Source: Bacteroidota bacterium (GTDB lineage: Bacteria > Bacteroidota > Ignavibacteria > UBA10030 > F1-140-MAGs086). Taken from it: a stretch of DNA of 8,504 bases. Location: assembly GCA_005792205.1 (NCBI GenBank), contig SXSO01000002.1, positions 1 through 8,504 of the forward strand, read 5' to 3'. The position numbers and the translations under genes are program-made. The number at the start of each line of letters is the position of its first letter. The stretch's first letter is position 1. Of this stretch, positions 6,346-8,504 are shown in pieces. The notes under the pieces were generated by a model. The model worked only from the letters and a program-made list of their open reading frames with translations, did no database searches and had not been told where the DNA came from.

Positions 6346-7269
6346 TTATTCTACATTTTGAATAAAAGGAGGTTGAAATTTCAACACATTTTGATTAATT
6401 TTTAAAACATTTTCTTTTTTATCTATTATTATAGAAACAGTTGCCGTCATTCCCGGACGAAGTTTTAAGTCCTTATTTTTCACATCAATTACAACAACAT
6501 ATGTTACAACATTTTGAACAATAATTGGAGCAAGACGAACTTGTGTAACTTTGCCTTCAAACTCTTCATTTGGAAAAGCATCAACAGTAAAAGCTACAAT
6601 TTGATTTTCTGATATTTGTCCAATATCTGCTTCATCTACATTTGCTTCAACTTGCATTATAGATAAATCATTTGCAATTGAAAAAAGCTTTGGAGATTGA
6701 AAACTTGCTGCAACAGTTTGTCCAATATCTACATCACGACTTATTACAATTCCATCAATTGGAGAACGAATTACTGAATATCTAAAATTTACTTTTGTTT
6801 TTTCATAAGCAGATTCAGATTGTTTAAGTTGAGCAATTGAAGTTTCGTAACTTGTACTTGCTGCATCATAATCAGATTGAGAAACTAAATTTTTATTATA
6901 GAGTTCAGAAATTCTATTCAAATTTCTTTTGGCTTCATTTACTTGTGCTTGAACTCTTTCCATATTTGCTTCTGCTTCTTTCAAAGATGCATACAAAAAC
7001 GTAGAATCAATAATTGCAATTATTTCACCTTTCCTAACTTTGGAATTGAAGTCAGCAAATAATTTTGCGATCGTTCCAGAAACTTGACTTCCAACTTCAA
7101 CTGTTTGTTTCGGATTTAAAGTTCCCGTTGCTCTAATTTGCAAAATAATATCTCCACGAATTACTTTATCAAATCTATATTTTATTTCATTTTCCTCTTT
7201 GTTAAAAAACGTGAAATACAAACTTGTAAGAGCAATGATTCCAATTGAGATAAAAATTATTTTTTTCAT
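6346..7269 (-). CDS. macA: MacA/HlyD-family periplasmic adaptor of a tripartite efflux system, closed early by TAA
   Basis: MacA-type adaptors sit on the inner membrane and bridge a MacB permease to a TolC-like channel. The 307-residue frame begins MKKIIFISIGIIALTSLYF, an N-terminal membrane anchor. It continues with the membrane-proximal strand (FDKVIRGDIILQIRATGTL, 33-51), the first lipoyl half (EVGSQVSGTIAKL to KGEIIAIID), an alpha-helical coiled-coil hairpin (about 93-160, rich in Ala, Gln, Glu and Lys, with KNLVSQSDYDAA near its tip), the second lipoyl half (VIRSPIDGIVISRDVDIGQTV, 167-187) and the beta-barrel (about 203-285, ending LKLRPGMTATVSIIID). It stops after FQPPFIQNVE, in the linker before the last membrane-proximal strands, which lie in the same frame downstream. 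The product made would therefore lack part of a domain and may not work. The gene starts six bases after the aminopeptidase stop, without a Shine-Dalgarno sequence; the permease follows, as in macAB operons. Confidence 0.88.
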   Translation of the reverse strand: MKKIIFISIGIIALTSLYFTFFNKEENEIKYRFDKVIRGDIILQIRATGTLNPKQTVEVGSQVSGTIAKLFADFNSKVRKGEIIAIIDSTFLYASLKEAEANMERVQAQVNEAKRNLNRISELYNKNLVSQSDYDAASTSYETSIAQLKQSESAYEKTKVNFRYSVIRSPIDGIVISRDVDIGQTVAASFQSPKLFSIANDLSIMQVEANVDEADIGQISENQIVAFTVDAFPNEEFEGKVTQVRLAPIIVQNVVTYVVVIDVKNKDLKLRPGMTATVSIIIDKKENVLKINQNVLKFQPPFIQNVE

Positions 7270-7275
7270 TTTATT

Positions 7276-8244
7276 TTAAAGTTCAATTAAAAAATTTCCG
7301 TTTTCCATAATTATATTTTTGTCAAAATAAACTGTTGGATTTTTTACAAGTACATCCAAATGACTTGCAACTCTCACACTTCCTCCCATTGATTTATTGT
7401 CCCCAAATGCAATATGAATCGTTCCCATAGATTTTTCATCTTCAATAATTTTTCCTGTAATAATTGCTTTGTCGTTTGTTCCAATTCCAAACTCTGCAAC
7501 ATTTTTTGCAGGAAGTCCAAATGGTTCAATGAGTGAAATAAATTTTTTTGCCTCTTCATCACCAATAATTTCAGTAGCAAAACCATTTTCTACTTTTATT
7601 GTAATTGGACTTTTGATAAGCCCAATTTGTGCAATTGAACCATCAACAACTATTTTTCCATTTGAAATATTTTCAAGTGGAGCAAGATATGCTTCACCAG
7701 TTGGGAGATTTCCACTTTCACCTTTGTTGTGGAAAATTCCTGAACTTGCAAAAGATTTTCTTCCATAAATTGGCATTGTGATATCAGTTCCAAGTTTTGA
7801 AGTAACACGAATAGAACTTGTTTGTTCCATCAATTTACAAAGTTTAAATGTTCGTTCATAAATTCTATTGTAATCAGCATTCATACAACGAATCATAATT
7901 TCTTCAGTAACTCCTGGAAGTGTTGCAACTCTACTTCCATTTTGACTTGCATTTCTTCTTGCATCAGTATGAGTTAAAGATTTAGATGTTGGACAAAAAA
8001 TTACATCATATTTTAGCATCAATTCGCTCACTTCTTTTGGAGGTTCTTCACCGTTTGTTTTCATTTGAGGAATTTCAACCAATAAAATTTTCTCAGTTAT
8101 TTTTTTTGAAGATTCATATAATGCATAAGCAATTGTACGAGAAAATTCATCTGTGATGATTAAAACACTTTCACTCTGTTTCAAATTCATACATTGTGAA
8201 ACAGCAATATCTGATGCTGCAAAAAGTTCTTTAGACAAATTCAT
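7276..8244 (-). CDS. M29-like (AmpS/aminopeptidase T type) leucyl aminopeptidase
   Basis: A 322-residue protein with the features of the M29/COG2309 metallo-aminopeptidases, cytoplasmic enzymes that remove N-terminal residues from peptides using two metal ions. The best signature is GNLPTGEAYLAPLE (178-191), where Glu184 is the expected first ligand. It is followed by AEFGIGTN (Glu251), GTIHIAFGD (His277) and ASHLDVLV (His295 and Asp297), the order of ligands known for the family. It is shorter than the roughly 410 residues of classical AmpS/AmpT. The N-terminal region is compact, and the residue seven after His277 is Lys rather than the Tyr I recall at that place in AmpT, so it belongs to a short subgroup whose activity is less certain. 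There is no signal peptide. Its ATG overlaps the TGA of the upstream gene as ATGA, with no Shine-Dalgarno sequence, implying translational coupling. macA follows six bases after its stop. Confidence 0.82.
   Translation of the reverse strand: MNLSKELFAASDIAVSQCMNLKQSESVLIITDEFSRTIAYALYESSKKITEKILLVEIPQMKTNGEEPPKEVSELMLKYDVIFCPTSKSLTHTDARRNASQNGSRVATLPGVTEEIMIRCMNADYNRIYERTFKLCKLMEQTSSIRVTSKLGTDITMPIYGRKSFASSGIFHNKGESGNLPTGEAYLAPLENISNGKIVVDGSIAQIGLIKSPITIKVENGFATEIIGDEEAKKFISLIEPFGLPAKNVAEFGIGTNDKAIITGKIIEDEKSMGTIHIAFGDNKSMGGSVRVASHLDVLVKNPTVYFDKNIIMENGNFLIEL
8241..8244 (-). other. ATGA stop/start overlap
   Basis: On the minus strand the four bases ATGA contain the ATG of the M29 aminopeptidase gene (8244-8242) and the TGA of the upstream partial gene (8243-8241). 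The region before it is AT-rich with no Shine-Dalgarno motif, so initiation here most likely depends on ribosomes terminating on the upstream gene. Confidence 0.65.
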
Positions 8245-8504
8245 AATATTTTTTGTACCAAAAATCCGTAACGATTTTTTTTTTCTTGCAAAAATACAAC
8301 ATTTAATTTTTTTTGGATAATGATTTTTATAGAATTTTCAGAATTTGATAATATTTTTTTTGTTTCAAAAAATTCTTCTTCGTTTTGATTTACAATAAGT
8401 AAAAAACCGTTTATGTTTAACATACCAATTAGAATTTGGAAATATTTTAAAGGAACAAAGTTTTTTTTTAAAAGTCCCCACTTTAAATGCGTGTCATAAA
8501 AAAC
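8241..8504 (-). CDS. C-terminal 87 residues of an unidentified protein, possibly a class I SAM-dependent methyltransferase, cut by right edge
   Basis: The frame is open from the right edge to a TGA at 8243-8241, so this is the end of a longer gene. A Met at 8423 exists, but in-frame sequence continues upstream without a stop, so it need not be the start. The visible part begins VFYDTHLKWGLLKKNF, continues through LKYFQILIGMLNINGFLLIV with NQNEEEFFETKKIL, and ends RYGFLVQKIL. A 'helix, short turn with Asn-Gly, then hydrophobic strand GFLLIVNQ' near the C-terminus recalls the late strand of Rossmann-fold methyltransferases (where 'LKPGGxLLI' is usual), but no SAM-binding motif is in view, so this is a tentative reading. 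Its TGA overlaps the ATG of the M29 aminopeptidase gene (ATGA), supporting it as a real coding region co-translated with that gene. A run of ten A residues on the coding strand (8284-8275) lies ten codons before the stop. Confidence 0.5.
   Translation of the reverse strand, partial: VFYDTHLKWGLLKKNFVPLKYFQILIGMLNINGFLLIVNQNEEEFFETKKILSNSENSIKIIIQKKLNVVFLQEKKNRYGFLVQKIL

Noticed and set aside
6346..6348. Programmed stop readthrough or recoding at the macA TAA
   Set aside because: TAA is the normal stop of every complete gene here, and the following bases (GAAAAAAAT) do not resemble a known readthrough context. I saw no stem-loop after it, so a mutation or sequence error is the simpler explanation.
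7374..7768. Open frames on both strands within the M29 aminopeptidase gene
   Set aside because: Both overlap the metal-ligand motifs of the real frame and show no independent features.

Overview
The window is a compact, AT-rich stretch (by eye roughly 30% G+C) in which every convincing gene lies on the minus strand. Read in the direction of transcription (right to left) the order is: the C-terminal end of a gene entering from the right edge (possibly a methyltransferase); an M29-type aminopeptidase; a MacA/HlyD-type efflux adaptor interrupted by an in-frame TAA; a MacB-type permease without its own ATPase domain; alanine racemase (alr); mannose-1-phosphate guanylyltransferase (manC); a secreted S46 serine peptidase; and the N-terminal third of a delta-1-pyrroline-5-carboxylate dehydrogenase (pruA/rocA type) leaving at the left edge. 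Gaps run from a 4-base ATGA overlap to 35 bases. I see no terminator hairpin, RNA gene, mobile element, repeat array or CRISPR, and no gene-free stretch over 300 bases once the tail of the interrupted adaptor gene is recognised.

The gene types suggest the Bacteroidota/Chlorobiota/Ignavibacteria (FCB) group. The evidence is an S46 dipeptidyl-peptidase-like enzyme, a short single-domain ManC, a MacA ending in a Gly/Arg-rich tail followed at once by a split MacB permease, and several starts with no Shine-Dalgarno sequence. This placement is an inference from gene content. The genetic code looks standard: all complete genes end in TAA, and the right-edge gene ends in TGA.

The genes do not form one pathway. 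Three themes sit together: peptide and amino-acid use (M29 aminopeptidase, S46 peptidase, P5C dehydrogenase), envelope precursors (D-alanine from Alr, GDP-mannose from ManC), and export across the envelope (MacA plus MacB permease). Tight spacing suggests co-transcription, at least in blocks, with the 35-base gap before alr as the only candidate internal boundary.

The most notable observation is the macA lesion. A TAA at 6346-6348 closes the gene after 307 codons, but the same frame then continues for 86 sense codons that look like a normal MacA C-terminus and end just before the permease start. The rest of the window looks like ordinary chromosomal housekeeping and accessory DNA; I found no convincing new system.
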